The notes beneath the pieces are model-generated. The model made no database searches, was not told the origin of the DNA, and saw nothing but the letters and a program-made list of their open reading frames with translations. Made by a program: the position numbers and the translations under genes. From Planococcus sp. APC 4015 (GTDB taxonomy: Bacteria; Actinomycetota; Actinomycetes; Actinomycetales; Microbacteriaceae), in NCBI GenBank assembly GCA_030407505.1, contig JASDDH010000001.1, positions 186,001 to 250,000 on the forward strand: a DNA stretch of 64,000 nt, in the 5' to 3' direction. Below, piece by piece: positions 16,923 through 24,022 of the stretch. Position 1 is the stretch's first letter; every line of letters begins with the position of its first letter.

Positions 16923-17189
16923 ATGACCACTGTCTCCGATCCATCGACGAACACAGCCGCTCCCCGTCTCCGCCCGGGCTCCGCGATCCGCCTCGATCCC
17001 GCCGCACCGTCGCTCTGGCGCGTGGTCGATGCTGCGGGGCGGATCATCGGCCATCTCCTCGCACTGCGCGATGACACCGGCGTCCGTTACCGGGCACGCC
17101 GCTTCCATGCGGGTGTGCGCCGATTCCTCGACCTCGGCGACTTCTGGTCGGCCGACGACGCGGTCGAATGCCTGCGGTATTCGCGCTGA
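16923..17189 (+). CDS. Small hypothetical protein, 88 aa
   Basis: I do not recognise this protein. It is 88 residues and basic. It has a short disordered N-terminus (about 20 residues), then SLWRVVDAAGRIIGHLLALR and an Arg-rich stretch RYRARRFHAGVRRFLDLG, ending in SADDAVECLRYSR. No membrane segment or metal motif. AGAAGGG lies seven bases before ATG 16923, and codon usage is like its neighbours, so it is likely real. It is divergent from ssb and convergent with the MocR regulator. Confidence 0.68.
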   Translation: MTTVSDPSTNTAAPRLRPGSAIRLDPAAPSLWRVVDAAGRIIGHLLALRDDTGVRYRARRFHAGVRRFLDLGDFWSADDAVECLRYSR

Positions 17190-17214
17190 GGTGACTGTCG
17201 GGTCTGCGGGAGCC

Positions 17215-18639
17215 TCAAACGACCGAGTCGAACTGCTCCACGACTGTCACGGGTGCCCCGTCGCGTACTCGGCCCCACGATTCCGCGAGCATCGTGACGG
17301 CGCGATCGAGTTCGTCGGGGGGCGAGGTGAACGGGATGCGGAGATGACGGTCGTGGCCACCCGCGACCGAGAACCGCGGGCCGGCCGAGAGCAGCAGACC
17401 CCGAGAGCGCACGTCCATCACCAGCGGAGAGCTCAACGGCGCATCGAGTTCGATCCACAGCGACACTCCACCCCGAGGTGTCGGAATCCCCCATTGGGGC
17501 AGAGCGTGCCGCAAGGCGGAGACCACGCTGTCGCGACCCGTGCGCAGCAGATGCGAACGCTGCGCCACGATCTCGGGGAACTGGGCGAACAGCGCCGACG
17601 CGACCGCCTGCTCGAATTCGGGCGTCCCCAGGTCATGCGCCGGGCGCGCCGCGACCAGGCGACGGATCAGGTCGGCGTGGCCGCGGATCCATCCCACGCG
17701 CAGGCCGCCCCACACCGTCTTGCCCAGTGAGCCGATCCGCACGACGCCGGCAGGATCTCCGCCGTCGAAGCCGGGCGACACGTGCCCGCGGTCGATGTCG
17801 AGGTCGGCGGTCGTCTCGTCGAGCACGAGAATCGATCCCGCTTGTCCGGCGGCGCGCTGGATCACCCGGCGTTCCTCGTCCGACATCGTCCGCCCGGTGG
17901 GGTTCTGGAAGTCCGGCATCAGATACGCCACGAGCGGGAGGGTCCGCGCGAACGCCTGTTCCGCACGCTCGAGGTCCCATCCCGCATCCACCGTCACGGG
18001 AACCCCCACCAGCCGAGCCCCGGCACGACGCAGGGCATCCGCGGCATGGGGGTATGTGGGCGTCTCCACGAGCACCCGGTCCCCTGGCCCGACCAGCACC
18101 GACGCGAGAAGGTGGATGGCGCTCTGCGCGCCCGTCGTCACCAGGACTTCATCCTCATCGGTCGGGATGCCGCGTGCGGCGTACCTCGCTGCGATCGCGG
18201 CCCTGAGCTCGCGGCGGCCGAGCACGTCGTAGCCCACCCGGGCCACGAGCGCGGCAGAGGACGCCGCGACCTCGGTCATGATGCCGGCCAGCCCCGGCCA
18301 CGCAGGCGGGCTCGCCTGCTGCAGGTCGATCATCCCCTCCGAGGGATGGGTCCGCCCCGGATCGCGTCTGCGCAGCGGGAGGGTGACGCTGCCCGAGCCG
18401 CGCAGACTGGCGATGTGCTCCGAGTCGCGCAGGCTCCGGTAGGCGGCGGCGACCGTGCTGCGGCTCACCCTGAGCGCCGAGGCCAGTTCCCTCTCGGCGG
18501 GCAGAGCCGTCTGCGGGGCGAGGCGGTTGTCCAGGCACAGCAGCCGGATGCCGTCGGCCAGCGCCTCGTAGGCGGGTTCGCGTGTACGCCAACCGCCGAG
18601 GGCCGACGAGAGGGCACGGGCCGAGACGCGGGAGTCCAT
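17215..18639 (-). CDS. yczR: MocR-family GntR/aminotransferase regulator, YczR type
   Basis: PLP-binding transcription factor of 474 residues. The N-terminal GntR winged helix (about 20-90) contains LPAERELASALRVSRSTVAA. After a linker comes a fold-type I aminotransferase domain with DFQNPTGR (Asn246), LVLDET (Asp274) and the PLP lysine Lys307 in SLGKTVWGGLRVGW. It is divergent from a YczE-family membrane protein gene, the defining context of the YczR subgroup of MocR regulators. GATAAT lies eight bases before the ATG, so its mRNA is probably leaderless. The effector and physiological role are unknown. Confidence 0.9.
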   Translation of the reverse strand: MDSRVSARALSSALGGWRTREPAYEALADGIRLLCLDNRLAPQTALPAERELASALRVSRSTVAAAYRSLRDSEHIASLRGSGSVTLPLRRRDPGRTHPSEGMIDLQQASPPAWPGLAGIMTEVAASSAALVARVGYDVLGRRELRAAIAARYAARGIPTDEDEVLVTTGAQSAIHLLASVLVGPGDRVLVETPTYPHAADALRRAGARLVGVPVTVDAGWDLERAEQAFARTLPLVAYLMPDFQNPTGRTMSDEERRVIQRAAGQAGSILVLDETTADLDIDRGHVSPGFDGGDPAGVVRIGSLGKTVWGGLRVGWIRGHADLIRRLVAARPAHDLGTPEFEQAVASALFAQFPEIVAQRSHLLRTGRDSVVSALRHALPQWGIPTPRGGVSLWIELDAPLSSPLVMDVRSRGLLLSAGPRFSVAGGHDRHLRIPFTSPPDELDRAVTMLAESWGRVRDGAPVTVVEQFDSVV

Positions 18640-18647
18640 GGAGCCAC

Positions 18648-18653
18648 ATTATC
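18648..18653 (-). promoter_or_regulatory. -10 box for yczR, leaderless
   Basis: GATAAT on the minus strand, eight bases before the ATG at 18639. Confidence 0.5.
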
Positions 18654-18655
18654 CG

Positions 18656-18693
18656 TATTGGACTGGGCAGTGCAGGCCAATAGTGCGATTGGA
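18656..18693. promoter_or_regulatory. Probable YczR operator between yczR and yczE
   Basis: ATTGGA occurs at 18657-18662 and again at 18688-18693, exactly 31 bp (about three helical turns) apart. The inverted copy CCAATA is at 18677-18682 between them and forms TATTGG-N15-CCAATA with the first. Two direct repeats plus one inverted repeat is the known MocR binding-site pattern. The repeats overlap the yczR promoter and the yczE upstream region, so binding could control both. Confidence 0.65.
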
Positions 18694-18700
18694 TGAAGGC

Positions 18701-19318
18701 ATGCCTCGCCGCGTCATCCAACTCCTCGTCGGACTCGTCCTCTACGGCGCCGGGTGCGCCCTCACCGTCGAAGCGGGGCTCGGAGTCGACCCGTGGACGG
18801 TCTTCGCCCAGGGACTCTCGATCCGCACCGGCGTCGGCATCGGCTGGATCACCAACATCGTCGGGTTCTTCGTCCTCCTCCTGTGGATCCCACTGCGGCA
18901 GAAGCCCGGCGTCGGAACCATCGCCAACATCCTGCTCGTCGGCAGCAGCATGCAGATCGTGCTCGCGGTCTTCCCGCCCGTCAACGGCCTGCTGGCGCAG
19001 TTCGGTGTGCTGATGGGCGGAATCCTGCTCGTGGCGATCGCGTCCGGGCTCTACATCGGCGCACAGTTCGGCCCGGGGCCGCGCGACGGTCTCATGACGG
19101 GCATGCATGCACGCCTCGGCTGGCCCATCTGGGTCTGCCGCGCCGTCGTCGAGCTGTCGGTGCTCGTCGTGGGGTGGCTGCTCGGCGGAACCGTCGGCAT
19201 CGGCACCGTGCTGTTCGCTCTGCTGATCGGGCCTCTCGTGCACGTCGCCCTGCCGCTGCTCGACACGCGTCGCCGACCCGCACGGGTGTCGCGCACGGGT
19301 GCGACCTCGCTGCAGTAG
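18701..19318 (+). CDS. yczE: YczE/YyaS/YitT-family membrane protein
   Basis: Integral membrane protein of 205 residues with five to six hydrophobic helices. The family opening LVLYGAGCALTVEAGLGVDP and the following FAQGLS are present, as is GPGPRDGLMTG in the middle. The start ATG 18701 is used because the longer frame begins inside the yczR start codon. GAAGG is only one base upstream, so initiation may be weak or leaderless. Function of the family is unknown; the linked regulator suggests control by a PLP-related or amino-compound signal. Confidence 0.87.
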   Translation: MPRRVIQLLVGLVLYGAGCALTVEAGLGVDPWTVFAQGLSIRTGVGIGWITNIVGFFVLLLWIPLRQKPGVGTIANILLVGSSMQIVLAVFPPVNGLLAQFGVLMGGILLVAIASGLYIGAQFGPGPRDGLMTGMHARLGWPIWVCRAVVELSVLVVGWLLGGTVGIGTVLFALLIGPLVHVALPLLDTRRRPARVSRTGATSLQ

Positions 19319-19339
19319 GAGGACGCGCCGGCCCGGGGT

Positions 19340-19552
19340 TCAGTGCTCGCGGAAGTCCGGCCAGTCGCTGCCGGGCCGCATGTGCGCGTGCAGCGCGCTC
19401 TTGGCGATCTCCATCGTCGGATACGGGCCCATCGCCTCGTCGGCACCCGCCATCGTCACGAGATAGCCCGCGTCGTCCTTGCGGATGCTCCCCGCGACGC
19501 CGCCCGCGCCGTACGCCACCCACAGGGCGTGGTGGACTTCGGTTGCGCTCAT
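19340..19552 (-). CDS. Small conserved hypothetical protein, 70 aa
   Basis: Seventy residues from an ATG with GGAAGGAG eight bases upstream. The sequence reads VHHALWVAYGAGGVAGSIRK then DDAGYLVTMAG, YPTMEIAKSALHAHM and ends DWPDFREH. It resembles a single small alpha-beta domain with an aromatic/acidic end. I know no function; similar small actinobacterial proteins carry unreliable names. It is convergent with yczE and lies upstream of tRNA-Arg on the other strand. Confidence 0.65.
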   Translation of the reverse strand: MSATEVHHALWVAYGAGGVAGSIRKDDAGYLVTMAGADEAMGPYPTMEIAKSALHAHMRPGSDWPDFREH

Positions 19553-19661
19553 CGTCGAACTCCTTCCGATGCGATCGACGGTACGCCTCGCCACGCACGT
19601 GCGCCAGATCACCCGCGACGCTTCCCCGGTGCGGGCGGTCGGCCGGTAGCCTGGGGGCGGA

Positions 19662-19734
19662 CCCCCAGTAGCTCAGTGGATAGAGCAACAGCCTTCTAAT
19701 CTGTCGGTCGCACGTTCGAATCGTGCCTGGGGGA
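19662..19734 (+). tRNA. tRNA-Arg (anticodon TCT)
   Basis: Seventy-three bases with all four arms. Acceptor CCCCCAG / CTGGGGG, D stem GCTC/GAGC, T arm GCACG-TTCGAAT-CGTGC. The anticodon TCT is at 19695-19697 and reads AGA. The 3' CCA is not encoded. The closing pair of the anticodon stem (position 31-39) is C-T, a mismatch; the other four pairs are intact. Confidence 0.93.
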
Positions 19735-19759
19735 CGGAGCCCCGTGTCGGGCGCCTCGT

Positions 19760-19765
19760 TAGGAT
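19760..19765 (+). promoter_or_regulatory. -10 box for orn, leaderless
   Basis: TAGGAT, seven bases before ATG 19773. It favours that ATG over the in-frame ATG at 19764, which lies inside the box. Confidence 0.5.
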
Positions 19766-19772
19766 GGGCTCC

Positions 19773-20399
19773 ATGGTGGGCGCTTCTGAGAACGACCGGC
19801 TCGTGTGGATCGACTGCGAGATGACGGGGCTCGATCTCGACGTCGACGAACTCGTCGAGATCGCCGTCGTGATCACCGACTTCGAACTGCGGCCCGTCGA
19901 TGCCGGCTTCCACATCGTCATCAAGCCCGATGCATCCGCCCTTGAGAACATGAACGACTTCGTGACGGCGATGCACAAGAAGTCGGGACTCCTCGACGAG
20001 ATCCCCGGTGGCGTCTCGCTGGCCGATGCCGAGTTCCAGACCCTCGAGTACATCCAGCGGTTCATCCCCGTCGAGGGAAAGGCTCCGCTCGCCGGCAACA
20101 CCATCGGCACCGACCGCATGTTCCTCGCGAAGTACATGCCGCGGATCGACCGGTGGCTCCACTACCGGAACGTCGACGTCTCGAGCGTCAAGGAGCTCTC
20201 CCGGCGATGGTATCCGCGCGCCTACATCCACGCCCCGGCCAAGGACGGTGGTCATCGGGCGCTGGCCGACATCCTCGAATCCATCCGCGAACTCGCCTAC
20301 TACCGGCAGGCCGTCTTCGTGCCTCAGCCCGGTCCGACCAGCGACGGGGCACGGGCTGCGGCGGCGGCAGCGGTGTCTGCGTTCGCCTCGGAGATGTGA
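19773..20399 (+). CDS. orn: Oligoribonuclease
   Basis: DEDDh 3'-5' exoribonuclease that finishes RNA decay by cleaving di- and short oligoribonucleotides, including pGpG from c-di-GMP. It is 208 residues. Exo I is WIDCEMTGLDL with Asp and Glu; Exo II has NTIGTDRMFL; Exo III has HRALADILESI with the catalytic His and Asp. The last 20 residues are an Ala-rich tail. It lies between two tRNA genes on the same strand. Confidence 0.95.
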   Translation: MVGASENDRLVWIDCEMTGLDLDVDELVEIAVVITDFELRPVDAGFHIVIKPDASALENMNDFVTAMHKKSGLLDEIPGGVSLADAEFQTLEYIQRFIPVEGKAPLAGNTIGTDRMFLAKYMPRIDRWLHYRNVDVSSVKELSRRWYPRAYIHAPAKDGGHRALADILESIRELAYYRQAVFVPQPGPTSDGARAAAAAAVSAFASEM

Positions 20400-20415
20400 G
20401 AGAATCTTCTGGTTG

Positions 20416-20429
20416 CCCGCTCAGGCGGG
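20416..20429 (+). terminator. Weak hairpin between orn and tRNA-His
   Basis: CCCGC-TCAG-GCGGG, five pairs with a tetraloop and no T run. It could be a weak terminator for orn or an upstream processing element of the tRNA. Confidence 0.3.
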
Positions 20430-20435
20430 AGACAT

Positions 20436-20512
20436 GGTGGGTATAGCTCAGTTGGTAGAGCGCGGCCTTGTGGTGGCCGATGTCGCGGGTTCGAGCCCCG
20501 TTACTCACCCCA
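20436..20512 (+). tRNA. tRNA-His (anticodon GTG)
   Basis: Includes the extra 5' G (-1) characteristic of tRNA-His at 20436, pairing with the discriminator C. Acceptor GTGGGTA / TACTCAC, D stem GCTC/GAGC, anticodon stem CGGCC/GGCCG with GTG at 20470-20472, T arm GCGGG-TTCGAGC-CCCGT. CCA is encoded at 20510-20512, unlike the tRNA-Arg just upstream. Confidence 0.95.
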
Positions 20513-20537
20513 ATTCTTCGCAGTGGTGAGGCACCGT

Positions 20538-20885
20538 ATGGACATGGATGCCGTCTCCTTCGAACAGCTCGTCGTGGACGAGTTGGATCGGTTGCCCGAC
20601 GACATGGTCGACGGACTCGACAACATCGTGTTCGTCGTCGAAGATCGCCCGGAGGACGGAACCCTCGACCTCCTCGGACTGTACGACGGCTGGGCGCTGA
20701 CGGAACGCGAGCGCTACGGCACAGGCGAGCTCCCCGACCGCATCATCGTGTACCGCGAGTCCCATCTCGCCGTGTGCGAGACGCTGGATGAGCTGCAGGA
20801 CGAAGTGCACACGACCCTCGTGCACGAGATCGCACACTTCTACGGCATCGACGATGACCGCCTGCACGAGCTCGGGTGGGCCTGA
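20538..20885 (+). CDS. Small zincin-type metallopeptidase family protein
   Basis: Compact protein of 115 residues with the zinc motif HEIAHFYGIDDDRL (His96, Glu97, His100, then Gly103 and Asp106). This is an HExxHxxGxxD arrangement, as in the Zincin_1 (formerly DUF1025) family. No signal peptide, so it acts in the cytosol; substrate unknown. ATG 20538 is preceded by GTGAGG at seven bases; a GTG at 20523 is the alternative start. Its stop overlaps the clpS start (TGATG), and clpS in turn overlaps the DUF2017 gene. Confidence 0.87.
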   Translation: MDMDAVSFEQLVVDELDRLPDDMVDGLDNIVFVVEDRPEDGTLDLLGLYDGWALTERERYGTGELPDRIIVYRESHLAVCETLDELQDEVHTTLVHEIAHFYGIDDDRLHELGWA

Positions 20886-21184
20886 TGGGTGCCCTGGCGT
20901 CTCCCGACATCGATCACGCCGTCCACGTCGACGAAGAGGTCGGTCCGTCGCGTCCGTGGCAGACCGTCGTGTGGAACGACCCCGTCAATCTCATGAGCTA
21001 CGTGGCTCATGTCTTCCGAAGCTACTTCGGTTATTCGCGCCCCGATGCTGAACGACTCATGCTGTCCGTCCACCACGACGGCCACGCCGTCGTCGCCGAG
21101 GGCGCGCGGGAGCAGATGGAACTGCACACGCAGGCCATGCACGACTACGGACTGTGGGCGACGGTCAGGGAGGCACCGAGATGA
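20885..21184 (+). CDS. clpS: ATP-dependent Clp protease adaptor ClpS
   Basis: Adaptor that delivers N-degron substrates to ClpAP/ClpCP. It is 99 residues: a disordered N-terminus of about 25, then the ClpS core with WQTVVWNDPVNLMSYVAHVF and LMLSVHHDGHAVVAEG, where the Asn-Asp and His residues line the N-end pocket. The start at 20885 shares a base with the preceding stop; its own stop overlaps the next start (ATGA). The tight coupling suggests fixed ratios of the three products. Confidence 0.94.
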   Translation: MGALASPDIDHAVHVDEEVGPSRPWQTVVWNDPVNLMSYVAHVFRSYFGYSRPDAERLMLSVHHDGHAVVAEGAREQMELHTQAMHDYGLWATVREAPR

Positions 21185-21675
21185 ACGACCGGATGATCGT
21201 GCTCGAACTCGCACGCATCGAGGGAGGACACCTCGCGGCGCTGGTCACCCAGTTCGCCGAGCTCCTCGACGAATCCACCGACAGTGCCCAGCGCGACCCC
21301 GGCATCCTCCGGCTGGTGCCCGACGCCTATTCCGACGACGCCGAGGCCGCGGCCGAATTCCGATCACTCACTGAGAGCGACCTGATCGGTCGTCGGCAGT
21401 CGGATGCCTCGATCGTCCTGGCATCGCTGGCCGGATACCTCGAGCTGTCCGATGATCCTGACGACCCGGCGCTGGTCGAGTCGGTCGATGTGCGACTGGA
21501 TGCCGACACGGCCCGGGCATGGCTGAGAACCCTCGCCGCCATCCGACTCGTGCTCGCGACGCGGCTGGGCATCGACGACGAAGACGACCACGACGGGGAG
21601 GATCCCCGTTTCGGGATCTACGACTGGCTGGGGTACCGGCTGGACGGGCTCGTGCGAGCTCTCGACGCGGACTGA
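21181..21675 (+). CDS. DUF2017 family protein
   Basis: Protein of 164 residues of the actinobacterial DUF2017 family, usually found directly after clpS. It has an acidic surface and an all-helical look: VLELARIEGGHLAALVTQFA at the start, a central ARAWLRTLAAIRLVLATRLG and a C-terminal YDWLGYRLDGLVRAL. No catalytic motif is visible. A role in ClpS-dependent proteolysis is plausible from context only. It ends two bases before the convergent kinase gene. Confidence 0.85.
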   Translation: MNDRMIVLELARIEGGHLAALVTQFAELLDESTDSAQRDPGILRLVPDAYSDDAEAAAEFRSLTESDLIGRRQSDASIVLASLAGYLELSDDPDDPALVESVDVRLDADTARAWLRTLAAIRLVLATRLGIDDEDDHDGEDPRFGIYDWLGYRLDGLVRALDAD

Positions 21676-21676
21676 G

Positions 21677-22201
21677 TCACGGCACGTCGTAGACCAGCGA
21701 CGCGAGTCGGTGCGGGGCATCCCGCTCGATGTGCGCTTCTTCCTGACCCGCCCAGCGCTCCCAATGCGGCTCGAAGGTCGCACCGTCGCGATCGAGCGCC
21801 CGTCGCCGGCGCGACGGCTGTGGGGACTCGAGCCAGACCCGCACGTCGCCCAGCTTGGCATTCACCGACGTGAGCAGGCCTGAGCCCTCGACGATGAGCG
21901 GAAGCGACGGATCGACGGCGTGCGCCTCTGCTGGGGCGCCGCTGTCCCAGTCCCAGCGCTGCCACACCCCGATCAGACCACGCGCGTGCGGACGCAGGAT
22001 GAGGTCCCTCGCCGCTTCGACCCCGGCATCGAGACCGTCCCACCCGGGATAGAGCGAGTCGAGCGCGACGAGTTGCACCCGACCCGTCATCGGCCAGCGC
22101 GCGACCAGCCGGCGCGCGAGTGAGGACTTGCCGGCGCCGCTGCGTCCGTCGATGAGGATGACGGGATTCGTCGCCCCGAGCGCGCCCACGGCGGCGATCA
22201 C
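21677..22201 (-). CDS. P-loop nucleoside/uridine-kinase-like protein
   Basis: Nucleotide-binding protein of about 174 residues. Walker A GRSGAGKSS falls near residues 19-27, followed by VALDSLYPGWDGL, which resembles the substrate-binding part of uridine/phosphoribulokinase-type enzymes, and later LIVEGSGLL as the Walker B-like strand. A conserved RWAGQEEAHIE lies near the end. The start is uncertain: the frame is open far upstream, and GTG 22201 is the nearest usable codon before the P-loop. Substrate not known. Confidence 0.72.
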   Translation of the reverse strand: MIAAVGALGATNPVILIDGRSGAGKSSLARRLVARWPMTGRVQLVALDSLYPGWDGLDAGVEAARDLILRPHARGLIGVWQRWDWDSGAPAEAHAVDPSLPLIVEGSGLLTSVNAKLGDVRVWLESPQPSRRRRALDRDGATFEPHWERWAGQEEAHIERDAPHRLASLVYDVP

Positions 22202-22244
22202 GCCGGTCGCTGCGGCGTCGATCGCGGTCGAGACCGCGTCGGGT

Positions 22245-22565
22245 CTACTTCTTGAGGGCCCGGATGACACGGCTGAGGGCGCGCCCCGCGACCCAGATGA
22301 AGGGGATGCCGACGGCGAGGATCGAGACGAGGTTCGGCTCGAAGCGCAGGTCGTCGCCCTTGCGGATGTACGCGCCGACGGGCACGGCGTAGCCGCCACC
22401 CCCGCCTCCGCCGTTGCCCGACTCGTCGGACCCGCCACCGAACCCCGCCCACGTCAGGGCGACAGGGATCATCGTGATGCCGTTGACGTCATGAGGGTCG
22501 CCGTAGGCGCTCTTGACGCCGAGGGATGCGGACTGCTTCGAAAGCTCGAGTGCGATGTTGGGCAT
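22245..22565 (-). CDS. GerW/YtfJ-like (sporulation-protein-like) protein
   Basis: Protein of 106 residues resembling the GerW/YtfJ family. It begins MPNIALELSKQSASLGVKSA and then has TMIPVALTWAGFG. The glycine-rich segment with GNGGGGGGGYAVPVGAYIR and the DLRFEP motif are hallmarks of the family. A hydrophobic stretch (SILAVGIPFIWVAGRAL) near the C-terminus could contact membrane. In Bacillus the family is tied to spores, which this organism is not expected to make, so the role here is unknown. TACCGT six bases before the ATG suggests a leaderless mRNA. Confidence 0.75.
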   Translation of the reverse strand: MPNIALELSKQSASLGVKSAYGDPHDVNGITMIPVALTWAGFGGGSDESGNGGGGGGGYAVPVGAYIRKGDDLRFEPNLVSILAVGIPFIWVAGRALSRVIRALKK

Positions 22566-22571
22566 ATCCCC

Positions 22572-22577
22572 ACGGTA
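22572..22577 (-). promoter_or_regulatory. -10 box for the GerW-like gene, leaderless
   Basis: TACCGT on the minus strand, six bases before the ATG at 22565. Confidence 0.45.
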
Positions 22578-22603
22578 CCCGGCCTCGCCGCTCGCGCCCA
22601 CCC

Positions 22604-23863
22604 TCAGTCCGCGCGCGGTGGGCGCGGACTCGTCGGGATGGAGCCGCCGCCGCGTCTCTTCCCGAGGAGCGTCGCCCGGGTGACGACGCCCGTGCCGAAC
22701 TTGGCGGTGGCACCGTCGAGGGCACCTTCTATGCGACGCCAGTCCTCGTCGTCATCCCACAGCGTGAGGCCGGCGGAGCCCGAGGGCCTGAGCTTCTCAG
22801 CACGCACGCCGATCAGACGAACCGGGAGTCGCCGGTCGACGGCGGCGAAGAGGTCGTGGGCGGCATCGCCGATTCGCTGACTCACCGCCGTCGGCTCGGG
22901 CAGTGTCTGCGACCTGCTGATCGTCGTGAAGTCGGCGAAGCGCACCTTGATCGCTATCGTCGAGGCCTCCCAGCCGTTCGAGCGCAGACGCGCCCCGACG
23001 CGGTCGGCGAGGCGACGCAGCTCGGAGCGCAGGATCGCGGCGTCGCCGATGTCGTCGTGGAAGGTCTCCTCGTGGCCGATGCTCTTCTCGACGTGCACGG
23101 TGTCGACCTCGCGCGCGTCGATCCCCCGCGCCAGGTGCCAGACGCGATCGCCCATCGCTCGTCCGAGCGCGCGGTCGAGGACGTCGCGCGGTGCGTCGAG
23201 GATGTCGGCGACCGTGCGGATCCCGCGTCCCTCGAGTGCCTCGGAGGCCTTCGGCCCGACTCCCCACAGTGCGCGCACCGAGCGCGGCGCCAGGAAGGCG
23301 GCGGTCTCGGCTTCGGGCACGATGAGCAGCCCGTCGGGCTTGGAGATCGTCGACGCCATCTTCGCGACGTGCTTGGTCGCTGCACCGCCGACCGAGCACG
23401 TGAGCCCGGTCGCATCCAGCACGCGCTGTCGCAGCAGTCGGGCGATCTGTCCCGGGCTCCCCCACAGTCGCCGCGCGCCGCGCACGTCGAGGAACGCCTC
23501 GTCGATCGACAGCGGTTCGACCAGCGGGGTGAACTCGCGGAACACCTGCATGACCTGAGCCGACAGAGTGAGGTAGCGGTCGAAGTGCGGCAGCACCACG
23601 ATCGCGGTGGGACACAGCCTCAGAGCCTGCCCGACCGGCATGGCAGAGCGCACGCCGAAGCGGCGTGCCTCGTAGGACGCGCTCGAGACGACCGACCGAC
23701 TGTCGGGCGCGCCGACGATGATCGGCTTTCCCCGGAGCGACGGATCGTCGAGCACCTCCACCGAGGCGTAGAAGGCATCCATGTCGACGTGCAGGATGCC
23801 GGCCCCCGTGTCATCGGCGCCCTCTGCCGAGACGATCCGCCCCGTGCCGTCGCCGCGTCCCAT
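22604..23863 (-). CDS. dinB: DNA polymerase IV (Y family)
   Basis: Error-prone translesion polymerase of 419 residues. The catalytic acids are in HVDMDAFYASVE and SIDEAFLDV, and the steric gate region follows at YASVE. The little-finger domain starts near residue 250 (SIGHEETFHDD). A GLTLWDD sequence near residue 370 resembles a beta-clamp binding motif. There is no LexA box: only a half-site TCGAAC overlaps the start region. GAGAAT six bases before the ATG suggests leaderless expression. Confidence 0.94.
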   Translation of the reverse strand: MGRGDGTGRIVSAEGADDTGAGILHVDMDAFYASVEVLDDPSLRGKPIIVGAPDSRSVVSSASYEARRFGVRSAMPVGQALRLCPTAIVVLPHFDRYLTLSAQVMQVFREFTPLVEPLSIDEAFLDVRGARRLWGSPGQIARLLRQRVLDATGLTCSVGGAATKHVAKMASTISKPDGLLIVPEAETAAFLAPRSVRALWGVGPKASEALEGRGIRTVADILDAPRDVLDRALGRAMGDRVWHLARGIDAREVDTVHVEKSIGHEETFHDDIGDAAILRSELRRLADRVGARLRSNGWEASTIAIKVRFADFTTISRSQTLPEPTAVSQRIGDAAHDLFAAVDRRLPVRLIGVRAEKLRPSGSAGLTLWDDDEDWRRIEGALDGATAKFGTGVVTRATLLGKRRGGGSIPTSPRPPRAD

Positions 23864-23869
23864 GGTTCG

Positions 23870-23875
23870 ATTCTC
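23870..23875 (-). promoter_or_regulatory. -10 box for dinB, leaderless
   Basis: GAGAAT on the minus strand, six bases before the ATG at 23863. Confidence 0.4.
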
Positions 23876-23992
23876 CCCCGCCCCACCGACATCGCCGGCC
23901 GTGAGACGTCAGCCGGTCGGCGAGACGGCGCCGTGTTCGTCCCGTCTCCTCGTGCGGGTGCTGTCTTGCGGCCCGCTGGAACCCGAGCGGAG

Positions 23993-24015
23993 CCGTCTGC
24001 GCTCAGCGCAGACGG
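23993..24015 (-). terminator. Terminator of the gatCAB operon
   Basis: Perfect 10-bp stem CCGTCTGCGC / GCGCAGACGG with a three-base loop, eight bases past the gatB stop. No T run follows on the minus strand, as is usual in high-GC Actinobacteria. Confidence 0.75.
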
Positions 24016-24022
24016 ACGGCCC

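Noticed and set aside
23864..23875. LexA box in front of dinB
   Set aside because: Only the half-site TCGAAC is present and no matching GTTCGA lies at the needed distance.
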